Origin: Chania multitudinisentens RB-25
Lineage (GTDB): Bacteria; Pseudomonadota; Gammaproteobacteria; Enterobacterales; Enterobacteriaceae
Assembly: GCF_000520015.2 (NCBI RefSeq)
Contig: NZ_CP007044.2
Location: forward strand, 2,976,001-3,040,000
Reading direction: 5' to 3'
Length of the DNA: 64,000 nucleotides
Shown here: positions 35,229-44,330 of the stretch, one piece after another
Layout of the letters: each line of letters opens with the position of its first letter
Position numbering within the stretch: the first letter of the stretch is position 1
Position numbers and translations under genes: made by a program
The notes under the pieces: generated by a model
Seen by the model: only the letters and a program-made list of their open reading frames with translations
Database searches by the model: none
Told to the model about the DNA's origin: nothing

Positions 35229-38088
35229 TCCAGACACACTGTTTCACCTGGTAAAAGAGGATATTCATTTTGATACGTTGCTAAACCAGGCGCATCAGGT
35301 GGTAGAAAATCAGAGCGGAAAGCTATGGACGGACACTGCGGAGCATGATCCGGGCGTGACAATGTTGGAAGGGTTTAGTTACGGCGCCTCAGATTTAGCC
35401 TATCGTCATACGCTACCGCTGCAAGACCTCCTGACGCCTGCAGTATCTGAGCAGCGAGAGGGCGTTTTCCCCCGCGAATTTGGCCCGCACCGGGCACTGA
35501 CCTGTGGCCCAATCACGGCTGATGATTATCGAAAAGCGTTACTGGATTTACACAGCAACGATTGGCCGGTAGAAAACGCCAGTGATGATGGCGATTTTTT
35601 ATTCCGCAATGTGCAATGGGTACGTGAGCCGGAAAATGAGCGATATACCTATTGGTATGACGCAGAGAAAAGAGAATACAGCTTTATTGGCACTGATGAT
35701 GCTACAAAGTTAACCCTGCGGGGGAATTACTGGCTCTATCTGGAGCCTACCCGGCAAACTCAGCGCGATCTTGCGGCGACGAAAGAACAGCTCAGTGTAT
35801 TTTTGACGGAAAACCGTAATATTGGTGAATCCGTCAGCCAAATAATCTGGTTGGAACCGGTTGATTTTCCACTGTTACTGGATATTGAACTGGAAGACGA
35901 TACGCAGAATATCGCCAGCATCTTTGCCAGCGTCTATAGCGCGGTAGAACAGTTTTTGATGCCTAGAGCGCTGCGTTACAGTACCGAATCATTGCAGCAG
36001 CAGGGCATGAATAACGATGATATTTTTGAAGGGCCGCAGTTGAAATACGGCTGGATACCGAAGCTCGCAGCCGATCGAGACTATACTCAGGGTGTTACGC
36101 TAAACCTGAGCCGGCTGGCTAATGTCTTGTTGGACATTGACGGCATCAAAAATATTACCCGCATGGGATTGGGGGGGGATTACGATAAAAATAAAATCAC
36201 CCCGGTTGTGGATGATACCTGGTCATGGAAAATAGCTGCCGGAGGTTATCCACAACTGTGGGGCGCAGATCCTGTCCATCTATTGGCACAGCAAGACGGT
36301 CCGCTTCGGGTGATTGCAAAAGGGGGGATTAGCGTTACTGTCCGTGAACAGGATATTATTAACTGTCTCCCTCCGGTTGAAATGATCCAGAATGCGCCGG
36401 TTACCTTACATTACGGACAGCACCGTGATGTGGGCAGTTACCATCCGGTTAGTGATACTTTGCCCCCATGCTACGAATTACAGCATTCATTGCAGACATT
36501 GGCTGATCCAGATTGTTCACGGGTATTGGCGTTGCATCAGTTTATGCTGCCCTTTGAGCAACTATTAGCTAACGGTTGCCAGCAGTTGGCAATGTTGCCG
36601 CAGCTACTGGCTTTTCAACGTTCAGGAACCCAGGTATGGGGAACTCAGTGGCCATTTAAAGCAGGTTCTGTGAACGACGAAGCCCACCAAGTTTATGCCG
36701 CAGGGGTAAAAGAATGGCTGCGGGACATTGCGCAAGATACCGATCAGGAACTGAATATCATCAATTACCTGTTGGGTTATTTTGCTACGCAACGGGCACC
36801 CCACACGTTTACTACTGAAGCCAATGATTTTCTGGCGGTGCAGCAGGGCTATCTGGCGCAGCAAACGGAATTAACCTACCACCGCGATAATATTTGTATC
36901 GATCAAGTATCGCCGTTACAAAAGCGTATTGCTGCCCGAATGGGATTAGGGGGGGAGTTATTTAAACCACAGCCAGATTTAAGTCGGTTACCTTTTTATC
37001 TGATCGAACACCGCGCCTTGCTGCCGATAAAACCCAACGATCGGTTTGATGATGAGCAACAGCCAGACTCGGTACAGGTTCAAGATGATGAAAATGGACA
37101 GAGTCATCTGATAATTACCCAGACTGGCATTGGTGATAAGTTAACGCCTGGCCAAGTGGTTAATCTGGTTCTGTATGAGGGCGAGGCCGGTGAGAACAAG
37201 TTTATTTTACGTGGCCAAATGATCGTCAAAACTCAAGTGGACAGCGTTTGGTTGAATATGAGCAACAGCGCGCAGTTAGAATATAACTCAGCGCGGGTGA
37301 TGAGCGCAGCAGAGGCTGGCAAGTTGCGCTGGCAAAATAGCCTGGTGTGGCTGGAAGATATGAGTTATCGCTTGGCTTATACCAGTGACCAGACTCAAGA
37401 CGGAGTAAAACTGCCGGATAACCAGCGGCGGTTAACCCGAACAGCCCAGACGCCGTTCCCGGCCATGATTAGGGTGGGAACCGAAATTACGTTGACCAAT
37501 AACCTTGGGTTGGTCAGCATTACCCGGGAAGTAACACCGGAGCTTTACGCGAAGGTCATCAGTTTTGATCGTATCCAAGGTACGCTGATTATTGAACGTT
37601 TGGAGACATCCACTCTGGATTTCCCGCTCCCTGGAGATGACTGGCGTTACAGTTGGTATTTCTCAGGCGATGAATATGAGCGTACCGACCGTTTCTCATT
37701 CGTGATTAGCGTAGTGGTCAACAGTGAGTTGATTACAATGCCAGGTGTCGATCCATATAAATTGGAAGAGTGGGTTAAAGATATTATCCTCACTGAGTTT
37801 CCTGCGCATATTTCTATGATCATCCATTGGATGGATAGCGATCAGTTTTTAAACTTTGGCAGCACTTATCAGCGTTGGAAAAATAATGGGAATCCATTAG
37901 GTGATGCTTCTTATTCTATTTTGGAAGCTTTGACGCTGGGAAGGTTACCATCAGGCCTTGCCGGTATTGGCACTATGCGAATAGCCACACCGGCTCAGGG
38001 CATTGAGGTTATCGGTAGCAGCGGAACCGAATGGAACACAGACAAGATAATCCAGAATGAATTATTCTATGTGCCAAAAGAAAGTTAA
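35221..38088 (+). CDS. afp12: eCIS large baseplate protein (Afp12/Pvc12-like)
   Basis: 955 residues, the largest structural protein here. The opening carries WTDTAEHDPGVTMLEGFSYG (about 37-56), a T4 gp6/baseplate-J-like block shared by Afp12/Pvc12, followed by long variable regions and a C-terminal baseplate-like domain (about 805-930). It pairs with Afp11 to close the baseplate ring. The start lies within afp11, so the two are coupled. Confidence 0.9.
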   Translation: MSNPDTLFHLVKEDIHFDTLLNQAHQVVENQSGKLWTDTAEHDPGVTMLEGFSYGASDLAYRHTLPLQDLLTPAVSEQREGVFPREFGPHRALTCGPITADDYRKALLDLHSNDWPVENASDDGDFLFRNVQWVREPENERYTYWYDAEKREYSFIGTDDATKLTLRGNYWLYLEPTRQTQRDLAATKEQLSVFLTENRNIGESVSQIIWLEPVDFPLLLDIELEDDTQNIASIFASVYSAVEQFLMPRALRYSTESLQQQGMNNDDIFEGPQLKYGWIPKLAADRDYTQGVTLNLSRLANVLLDIDGIKNITRMGLGGDYDKNKITPVVDDTWSWKIAAGGYPQLWGADPVHLLAQQDGPLRVIAKGGISVTVREQDIINCLPPVEMIQNAPVTLHYGQHRDVGSYHPVSDTLPPCYELQHSLQTLADPDCSRVLALHQFMLPFEQLLANGCQQLAMLPQLLAFQRSGTQVWGTQWPFKAGSVNDEAHQVYAAGVKEWLRDIAQDTDQELNIINYLLGYFATQRAPHTFTTEANDFLAVQQGYLAQQTELTYHRDNICIDQVSPLQKRIAARMGLGGELFKPQPDLSRLPFYLIEHRALLPIKPNDRFDDEQQPDSVQVQDDENGQSHLIITQTGIGDKLTPGQVVNLVLYEGEAGENKFILRGQMIVKTQVDSVWLNMSNSAQLEYNSARVMSAAEAGKLRWQNSLVWLEDMSYRLAYTSDQTQDGVKLPDNQRRLTRTAQTPFPAMIRVGTEITLTNNLGLVSITREVTPELYAKVISFDRIQGTLIIERLETSTLDFPLPGDDWRYSWYFSGDEYERTDRFSFVISVVVNSELITMPGVDPYKLEEWVKDIILTEFPAHISMIIHWMDSDQFLNFGSTYQRWKNNGNPLGDASYSILEALTLGRLPSGLAGIGTMRIATPAQGIEVIGSSGTEWNTDKIIQNELFYVPKES

Positions 38089-38141
38089 CAATAAGCTCAT
38101 CATTTAATTATATTCTATCAATCCTATTTATGGAGTTAATC

Positions 38142-39023
38142 ATGAAAGAGACTCGTCGTTTAATTATTGGCAAAAAAAAGCAAACGTTAACTGGCCGGGC
38201 GGTAGTCGGGCCTGAAACGGATAGTTTAAAAGAAAGATTTAAAGAGGGCAGTATTCCGCTGCAAACGGATTTTGAAAAATTAATTGATATTGCAGATGTT
38301 GGTCGTAAAGCCGTTGGTCTGGCTCCCTGGCAAGAGGGAAAGCCTGGTGTAGGGTTACAACTGGGTAGTGGAGAGCGTTTGTCTGTGAAGCTCAACACCA
38401 ACAGTGGATTAACAGTAACTGATGCTGGTGTATCGGTGGCGCTGAAAACAAATGGTGGCGTACTAGTTGATGCAAACGGTATCTCTGTAAAGCCAGGCAG
38501 AGGAATGGAAGTCACATCTGATGGCATTCGTATAAAAGATGAATTCGCTTTTCGTCCAGGGATGATTCTGATGTTTTCTGGCACGACTATGCCGACTGGA
38601 TGGGCTTTATGTGATGGTACTGTGGGGAGGCCGGATTTACGGGATAGATTTATACTGGGTGCGACAACACTTACCGATAACAACCAAACTAATGGTAGCA
38701 AGGTGAATGCAAACAAGCAATTTTTGGTTAACTCAAACTCAATAGCACCTAGTGTTACCGTTAATGTTAATGGCCGAGCTCTAACGATAGCGCAGATACC
38801 GTCGCACACCCACCAAATTAAATCGGCGGGGAAAGAAGGGACTGGTGGGCAAGCTTTATACGAGAGGAATGGGCTCACGCCCAGTTTTAAGACGACGTTT
38901 ACACAGGCAGTTGGCTCAGGGCTGGCGCATGATCATACCGCCACTGGGAGTCAGGTAAGTCATAATCACACTACCAATGTGGTTCCTCCATATTATATTC
39001 TCGCTTTTATCATCAAACTGTAA
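38142..39023 (+). CDS. afp13: eCIS tail fibre with phage tail-collar C-terminus (Afp13 position)
   Basis: Receptor-binding fibre. ATG at 38142 was preferred over 38130 because GGAG lies 7 bases before it; 293 residues. Attachment region about 1-75; adenovirus-shaft-like repeats about 85-145 (NTNSGLTVTDAGVSV, NGGVLVDANGISVKPG, MEVTSDGIRIK); then a phage tail-collar domain from PGMILMFSGTTMPTGWALCDG (given by ends PGMILMFSG and GWALCDG) to the end, with His-rich HDHTATG, SHNHTT and a final PPYYILAFIIKL. Afp13 and Pvc13 are fibre proteins of this place, often with an adenovirus-like knob; here the tip is phage-like, suggesting a swapped target range. Confidence 0.88.
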   Translation: MKETRRLIIGKKKQTLTGRAVVGPETDSLKERFKEGSIPLQTDFEKLIDIADVGRKAVGLAPWQEGKPGVGLQLGSGERLSVKLNTNSGLTVTDAGVSVALKTNGGVLVDANGISVKPGRGMEVTSDGIRIKDEFAFRPGMILMFSGTTMPTGWALCDGTVGRPDLRDRFILGATTLTDNNQTNGSKVNANKQFLVNSNSIAPSVTVNVNGRALTIAQIPSHTHQIKSAGKEGTGGQALYERNGLTPSFKTTFTQAVGSGLAHDHTATGSQVSHNHTTNVVPPYYILAFIIKL

Positions 39024-39146
39024 TTTATTTTATTGTGTAGCATTAATTGAAACTAGCTAGCAAAAAATATAATTAATCTTGACGGAGAGCGCTAAAGACT
39101 AGCGCTCATCTATTAGTTATTTAATAGTTATTTTTCAGAGGATTAC

Positions 39147-40520
39147 ATGGTGAATCCTGGCTTATATGATAGTGGTTTTATTGGCAAAGTCACTATCGTC
39201 ATTGAAGTGTCAGATTGTGATGGAAATAAAGTTATAGAAAAATGTTTATATTTATTTGAAAAAAAAATCATATCGAAAAAATTACAAGAGTTGATATTAA
39301 ACCTGAATACGGATTTATCCCTAAGCCGTATTGTTCTGGACGTCGGAGTGATTGAGTATAATCTATTTGAAATCCAGATGGTGGATAAATTAACTTCCAC
39401 ATTGGAAAAAGCATTGTCGATTTATTATGGGACAATACCAAAATCCCCATTGGGAAAAACAGGCTCCTACCAAACCCGTAGATATGAACGCCCACTAATG
39501 GAAAATAGAATATCGGATCCGTCAGTGCAACCTGTAGCGGATATACCTCATGAAACAACTACTACTGGCGAACCGTCACTGATGGCCGCAGTGGAGCATT
39601 ATTTACAGCAGGGAGTTTGGTCAACGCTATCAAATAACATCCCTCGCTTAAATAATAAAGAATCACCGTTTAATACGCAGGATCTCTGGTTGCAGATTCA
39701 GCGTCAACCCCAGCAATGGTTACCCATGCTGGCAAAGCACTGTTTACAACCACTAGGGCGGCGACGTTTGGCGGTAATTCTTACTCAGGCTGAACAGAAG
39801 GCGCTTTGCTGCTTATTGACTGAAAATAACCTGGGGTCATCCATAGCTATAGCAGAGCAACTTAATCATGTATCAATGGTCGCGTCTGCACACTTGACTA
39901 CAGCGGCGGAGCACTATTTTAAAAAACCTGTCACGATACCCAAAGGAAGTAAACCGCCGGCATGGTCTGTTGCAAAAACCACTATTCAACCTGTAGGGAG
40001 AGATAGAATGCCAAAATTAGGATATACTTTGCCGGTAAGTAATGCGGGAAGTCTTATTTTTTGGCCTCTGTTGCCAACGTTGTTTAACATTTTTAGTTTG
40101 CTAGAAAAACAGGTGTTTATCAATCAGCAGACACAGGTAGACGCCGTATGTTTACTTGATTGGCTTGTCTGGGGGGATGACGATATATCTGATGAGCGGC
40201 TACCTCTAAATAAAGTGATATGCGGATTACCCGTTCATTTTGAAGCTGCGTGGTGTGCTCCGGAAGCGGAAAAAAAGGTCTTGATAAACGAATGGTTGGG
40301 AAAAACTCTAAAGCAATTCCCGGAATGGGAAAAAATGGGGAGTGCAGATATTCGTAAGCTATTTTTACAACGATCGGGGGAAATAAATTGGGGGGAGGTT
40401 GGGATAGCAATCCATGTTACTCCAGAAGCTTATGACGCACTGATTTATAACTGGCCATGGCCAATGAACATGGTCTGTTTTAACTGGCTACAGCAACCTT
40501 TGACTATTCGATGGTTATAG
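39147..40520 (+). CDS. afp14: eCIS tape-measure/assembly protein (Afp14/Pvc14-like)
   Basis: 457 residues in the Afp14 position, which sets particle length in Afp. The N-terminus (IEKCLYLFEKKIISKKLQEL style helix, about 30-55, then SRIVLDVGVIEYN) matches the contractile injection system tape-measure family. The C-terminus (AEKKVLINEWLGKTLKQFPEW... then LQQPLTIRWL) is the conserved end. AGAGG lies 6 bases before ATG. It is short compared with some Afp14/Pvc14 proteins. Its conserved tail recurs as a diverged remnant at 44698-44730. Confidence 0.82.
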   Translation: MVNPGLYDSGFIGKVTIVIEVSDCDGNKVIEKCLYLFEKKIISKKLQELILNLNTDLSLSRIVLDVGVIEYNLFEIQMVDKLTSTLEKALSIYYGTIPKSPLGKTGSYQTRRYERPLMENRISDPSVQPVADIPHETTTTGEPSLMAAVEHYLQQGVWSTLSNNIPRLNNKESPFNTQDLWLQIQRQPQQWLPMLAKHCLQPLGRRRLAVILTQAEQKALCCLLTENNLGSSIAIAEQLNHVSMVASAHLTTAAEHYFKKPVTIPKGSKPPAWSVAKTTIQPVGRDRMPKLGYTLPVSNAGSLIFWPLLPTLFNIFSLLEKQVFINQQTQVDAVCLLDWLVWGDDDISDERLPLNKVICGLPVHFEAAWCAPEAEKKVLINEWLGKTLKQFPEWEKMGSADIRKLFLQRSGEINWGEVGIAIHVTPEAYDALIYNWPWPMNMVCFNWLQQPLTIRWL

Positions 40521-40670
40521 CCTGTAGAGATAACTATCACCGATGGCTAAAAGTATTTTCATATCCACAATCTTGTGGCCAATTTCTAAGATTTATAGTG
40601 ATTGCCAATTTTTGGTGTTATTTTTATAGGTGTTAAAATAAATAGAGTAGCGATTGTAAAATGGGATTGT

Positions 40671-40790
40671 GTTCATCTCAAAGGAATTATTAAATTTCAT
40701 TACTGTTGTAAGAGTAAAGTCATCAGAAAAAGCTTCGGGGTAACTTTTCATCATAAAATCTCCAATATCTAGAGGTTTGAAAAGCTAGAA
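40671..40790 (+). pseudogene. Decayed copy of the LysR-type HTH start
   Basis: Aligns base by base with 41479 onwards (GTTCATcTCAAAGGAaTT...; both give F-S-K-E-(F/L)-L-N-F-(M/I)-T-V), but contains stops and deletions. A duplicated, dead version of the regulator fragment that follows. Confidence 0.7.
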
Positions 40791-41193
40791 TATTCACTTA
40801 GTTTGAAACTATTTGTTAGAAAAAGACAGCGGTTAATTCTAACAGATGACGATATTATATAATAGGACTATCATGCTATTTAATAAATTCTATAAGTTGG
40901 AGTATTTTTATAAACGAGGGGAGTTATTAATTCAGTAAGTCAAGTAGCATGGAGGGTTTATTAGTTTTATCTTATTTTGAGAGGTTTAGTGAATGGTTGA
41001 GTTATCAAGCATCACAGCAGTAGATATATCATGATGTGACTACGATAATGCTCAATTTAACTTCAGTGTTATCTGGACTTAAGATTTATCCTGTTTTTTC
41101 ACTGTAGGTGTGTTTTTGCTTAACATATTTGGCTGTTTTCAGTGATCATATTAATGACTTTTACTTTTTATTAATTAAAATAAATTGCTTAAA

Positions 41194-41206
41194 ATGCAAG
41201 TTGCAT
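41194..41206. promoter_or_regulatory. Palindromic operator candidate ATGCAAGTTGCAT
   Basis: Second copy of the dyad at 24644, about 270 bases upstream of the LysR-like ORF, with the flank ATTATTGGCAATGTGA related to the other copies. Confidence 0.5.
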
Positions 41207-41475
41207 TATTGGCAATGTGATTCTTTTGAAAAAAATTACTATAGTAAACCGCCTAAGATCACATCTGGATAGCTTAAAGTGGTTGGCAGTAAAACTCAAC
41301 AGTAGAAGTGAGTGAACTGTAAATAAATATTAGGTCGAACTAAGACCTTTTTCATATTGCAATATTGATTTTTCACGTTGATAAAAAATATTTAATAAAT
41401 AGCAAATATGAAAAAATACATTTTAATAAATACGTATAAAGCCAAGGAATAAACTTAATAAAAAAGGGGTTTATT

Positions 41476-41754
41476 ATGTTCATTTCAAAGGAGTTTTTGA
41501 ATTTCATGACTGTGGCAAGAGTTAAGTCATTAAATAAGGCTTCAATGGAGTTGTTTATTACACAATCACCAATATGTAGGAGCTTGAAAAAATTTGAGGG
41601 TTTATTAGGTGTGAAGTTATTCATCAGGAAGAAAAATGGATTGATATTAACTGAAGACGGCTTGCAGTTATATAATGATCTGATTGAAATCTACTTAAAA
41701 TTAAATGAGTTAGAATGTTTTTATAAAAAAAATAGGGGTGTGAGGAGTGATTGA
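41476..41754 (+). CDS. Truncated LysR-type regulator: HTH domain only
   Basis: 92 residues comprising the winged HTH of LysR proteins (FLNFMTVARVKSLNKASMEL, then SQSPICRSLKKFEGLLGVKLF-type recognition region and FIRKKNGLILTEDG), ending at TGA directly after the linker helix. The effector domain is absent and nothing LysR-like follows. AGGGG lies 7 bases before ATG, so it may still be translated. It could be a remnant, or a short DNA-binding protein acting on the nearby palindromes. It is linked to the eCIS ghost region, not to the LysR at 18455. Confidence 0.65.
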   Translation: MFISKEFLNFMTVARVKSLNKASMELFITQSPICRSLKKFEGLLGVKLFIRKKNGLILTEDGLQLYNDLIEIYLKLNELECFYKKNRGVRSD

Positions 41755-42064
41755 AAATACTGTATCACGCACATTGTATATTGAAAATAGATAAATATGG
41801 ATTGAATTTGTTATGTTAGACTTGTATATTAAATGGCACCAGTTAATACTTTAATCCATATGGGTACTTTATTGCCTCTCTAAGCATAGTAGTTGCTCAG
41901 AGAGGTAAGGGCTAATATTTTTCGCGCCACTACACGACGGTTATATTACTGCCTTAGCTAACATTTCAATCGATGCTATATCCTTTAATTACAAATGGTC
42001 TTTTTGCTTGCTGTTATTTTTCTGTGCCAGATGGATAACTAATTGAAATGCAAGGTGTAGTACC
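41755..42064. other. Non-coding spacer
   Basis: AT-rich, no gene recognised. A weak hairpin (AGAGAGGCAATAAAG.. / TTGCCTCTCT around 41870-41905) may be a terminator for the LysR-like fragment. Confidence 0.35.
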
Positions 42065-42391
42065 AAGAAACTAGAAACAACAATCTATCCTAAGACATAT
42101 CCCCAGCTTCAGCCGATATCCCTATCTTTAGTTTCGATAATATATCTGTCAAACTCTCCTCAAGCTGAAAAAGTTCCGATAATGAAAAAATGTTTTCAAT
42201 GTTTGGAATTTTTAGTTCCATTTGAACTAATTTTAATTTTTCGGTATTTTAGTTTTTTTAAATTTAGATGTCGAATGCTTTTTATTTCTTTTATAATAAA
42301 TGAAACTGTTCATGAATTAAGGGTTGCATGTCCTAGCAATCAGTATATACGTTGCAGAAAAAATTATTGCTTATAGTGCAAGTTGCTAATG

Positions 42392-42404
42392 ATGCAAATT
42401 GCAT
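42392..42404. promoter_or_regulatory. Palindromic operator candidate ATGCAAATTGCAT (copy 3)
   Basis: Identical dyad to 24644-24656 inside the second control region, again followed by CATCAGCGATGTACTTAGAG. Confidence 0.55.
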
Positions 42405-42501
42405 CATCAGCGATGTACTTAGAGTTGGTTATTTGTAAAATTAATGATGATGTCTAGCTATATATGAAAATCAAATACAAAATGAGTTTTTTAAATTTTG
42501 G

Positions 42502-42512
42502 GGCGGTAGCGT
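42502..42512 (+). promoter_or_regulatory. Second ops element, upstream of the toxin module
   Basis: GGCGGTAGCGT, identical to the afp1-leader copy including the flanking GG and TGTTCTTATAT. It would let an RfaH-type factor antiterminate transcription into the afp15/16 fragments and the toxin gene about 770 bases downstream, so the cargo gene could be co-regulated with the particle. Confidence 0.85.
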
Positions 42513-42644
42513 TGTTCTTATATGAATTTTACATCAACAGTGACTTTATTTAATAAGCTCCATGGATCAAGTATTCAATATGTTGATTGCAGTGTAAAAT
42601 CTCCGACTTTGGATGTGTGGATATTGAACGTGAAAATCTGACGC

Positions 42645-42673
42645 TGCGTAACTGACTAAAACGCCTCAATCGT
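42645..42673 (+). repeat. 29-nt direct repeat (effector-gene tail), copy 1
   Basis: 27 of 29 bases match 44558-44586. In this copy only the first hairpin arm remains; afp15 homology starts right after it. It probably marks the 3' end of another, deleted cargo gene. Confidence 0.7.
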
Positions 42674-42793
42674 GGCAGGTGATATGGCCAAAAAATATCA
42701 GGATTTCACCGGATGTTGATTTTGAAAAATTAGCGAAGCGGGCAAATATCACTGGCACCAATATCAGGAACATTGCCCTGCTAGCCTCCTTCT
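42672..42793 (+). pseudogene. Fragment of a second afp15 (AAA+ ATPase), 3' part
   Basis: About 120 bases match afp15 at 46717-46838 with a few substitutions (including VDFEKLAKRANITG-(T/A)-NIRNIALLASF), opening without a start and diverging at CTCCTTCT. Only a piece of the C-terminal lid domain remains. Confidence 0.88.
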
Positions 42794-42858
42794 GAACAGC
42801 TGGAGCGAACAACGCATCACGCACAGTGATGGTGTGCAATTGCAATTAATGCAGAGGA

Positions 42859-43188
42859 ATGAGTATGTCTAATGATCAAACGCTGGTCGACATGAATAAC
42901 GCGATGGAGAAGATGCTGCGCGCTTATGTGAATGAGGCTGTGGCTATCCGCTTTGATTTACCGGATGTGCATGCCACAGTAAGCGTGTTTCTTTATGATA
43001 TCCACGAAGATCTGCAACTGCGTACTGCAGAATCCCGCGGGTTTAATGCCGGCGCGGGTCGGTTGTCACCCGGTTGGGTCAATGTGAAGTGCAACTACCT
43101 CATTACCTATTGGGAATCAACTGGCCCTGCCACGGATGCCGGCAACCCGGACAGTCAGCCCGACAACCAGGTTATATCCGTTCTATAA
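42859..43188 (+). pseudogene. Truncated second afp16 (tail terminator), N-terminal third
   Basis: 109 codons; the first ~100 closely match Afp16 (VAIRFDLPD, AVSVFLYDIHEDLQLRTAES vs TVSVFLYDIHEDLQLRTAES, CNYLITYWE, NPDSQPDNQ). The match ends after PDNQ, and six unrelated codons follow before TAA. AGAGGA precedes the ATG, so a short product could still be made. It sits upstream of the toxin as afp16 does to cargo genes in Afp/PVC loci. Confidence 0.88.
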
Positions 43189-43268
43189 AATTCGCCGCTT
43201 TATTTTCGCTTGTACAAAGTGTCTTTCAAAAATCAGTCTTGAATAAATCCTATCCTGAGGACAGTTTT

Positions 43269-44330
43269 ATGCCTAACTACAGTGAGCCGATGAAAAAAGA
43301 AACACAATCAGAAAAAAACGTAAGAGGTAACACTAACCAGTTTCCACGGACCGCCAATGTTTTACCACCTGTTAGAGAGAGAGAGCGGCCGGCCACCCCT
43401 TGGCCGCGCTTAAATCCCTTCATGCGGATTTGGGATATTATATCAGGCCGAAAGTCTAAACGGTTACAATGTTTTACTAAAATGATAGGGGAGCTAGAGA
43501 CTAAATGGCCTCCTGAACAAATCAATAAAGTCATTCATATGATATGGATTGGAACCGAAAAAATTAAAGAAGAAAACATTAAATTGTCTATCGAAACGGC
43601 GGAGAAAAACCCTGATTATAATACCACTATTATTTATGACAGTAGAATTAAAGGATATAGCGATGCTAAAGATTCTATGGCTAAAGAATTCGAAGGCAAG
43701 AACATTACGCTTATTGATTTAAAAAGTAAAAGCTACTTTCATGACATGAAGGAAGAGTCCTCTTTCAAATACTATGAAAATGCCATTTTGGATGGGAAGT
43801 ATGCACAAGCCAGCGATCTTTTAAGATTGTTAGTTTTAAAATACGAAGGTGGGATTTATAAAGATATTGATGATAAGCAAGAGAAAGGCTTTGGGTCTCT
43901 GGCCTTTCCGAAGGGGATTGGCGTTAAGAAAGAATATACGAAGAACCTGGATAAAACCATAGCGTTCCCTAATACGCCAATCGCAGCAACAAAAGACAAT
44001 CCGATAATTATCGGAACATTGGAAATGGCGGTGGAAAATTATCAGCGTGGAGAGACAGACATCTTTAAGCTGGCTGGACCTGATGTTTTTACTAAAGCAA
44101 TCTATCAGATGATTCCAGAAATGCATCCTAGGGTTCTCAACCACCAAATGACGTATTTAGAACAGGAAAAAAAATGCGCGTGGAGAAATAGAAAAATTTT
44201 ATTGACACCTGATGAAATAAAGAAAATTTCACACCCTTATGAAGCGATACGTGAGTTGTCCAAATATGTTACTAATGGCGGCGATAATTCCTGGAATACT
44301 CCCAGTACCAGTACGAAAGAGAACAAGTAG
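43269..44330 (+). CDS. Putative eCIS cargo: glycosyltransferase toxin (DXD, TcdB/GT44-like)
   Basis: 353 residues from ATG at 43269 (GAGG 8 bases upstream); the longer frame to 43074 overlaps the afp16 fragment. Residues 1-65 are polar, Pro/Arg-rich and probably disordered, like the N-terminal loading regions of eCIS cargo. The catalytic domain opens with NKVIHMIWIG (Trp93), has QASDLLRLLVLKYEGGIYKDID (given by QASDLLRLL and GGIYKDIDD; DXD = Asp199-Asp201), matching the GT-A sugar transferases of large clostridial toxins and PaTox. Predicted to glycosylate a host protein, probably a small GTPase. Low GC. TAG at 44328 ends it, but the frame stays open to 44564. Confidence 0.85.
   Translation: MPNYSEPMKKETQSEKNVRGNTNQFPRTANVLPPVRERERPATPWPRLNPFMRIWDIISGRKSKRLQCFTKMIGELETKWPPEQINKVIHMIWIGTEKIKEENIKLSIETAEKNPDYNTTIIYDSRIKGYSDAKDSMAKEFEGKNITLIDLKSKSYFHDMKEESSFKYYENAILDGKYAQASDLLRLLVLKYEGGIYKDIDDKQEKGFGSLAFPKGIGVKKEYTKNLDKTIAFPNTPIAATKDNPIIIGTLEMAVENYQRGETDIFKLAGPDVFTKAIYQMIPEMHPRVLNHQMTYLEQEKKCAWRNRKILLTPDEIKKISHPYEAIRELSKYVTNGGDNSWNTPSTSTKENK

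Larger units (their letters stand above)
40521..41475. other. AT-rich non-coding stretch after afp14
   Basis: About 950 bases, strongly AT-rich, without a gene. It holds a decayed LysR-start copy (40671-40790) and one palindromic operator copy (41194-41206), annotated separately. Confidence 0.6.
42065..42560. repeat. eCIS control region, copy 2 (holin remnant, operator, ops)
   Basis: Diverged copy of 24312-24812. It contains a decayed holin 5' part on the minus strand (42065-42225, with frame disruptions), the palindrome and the ops element, then breaks off where afp1 should begin. It shows that a second eCIS locus once stood here. Confidence 0.9.

Noticed and set aside
38108..38878. 256-residue minus-strand frame over the tail fibre gene
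   Set aside because: Opposite to a clear tail-collar protein; no motifs.
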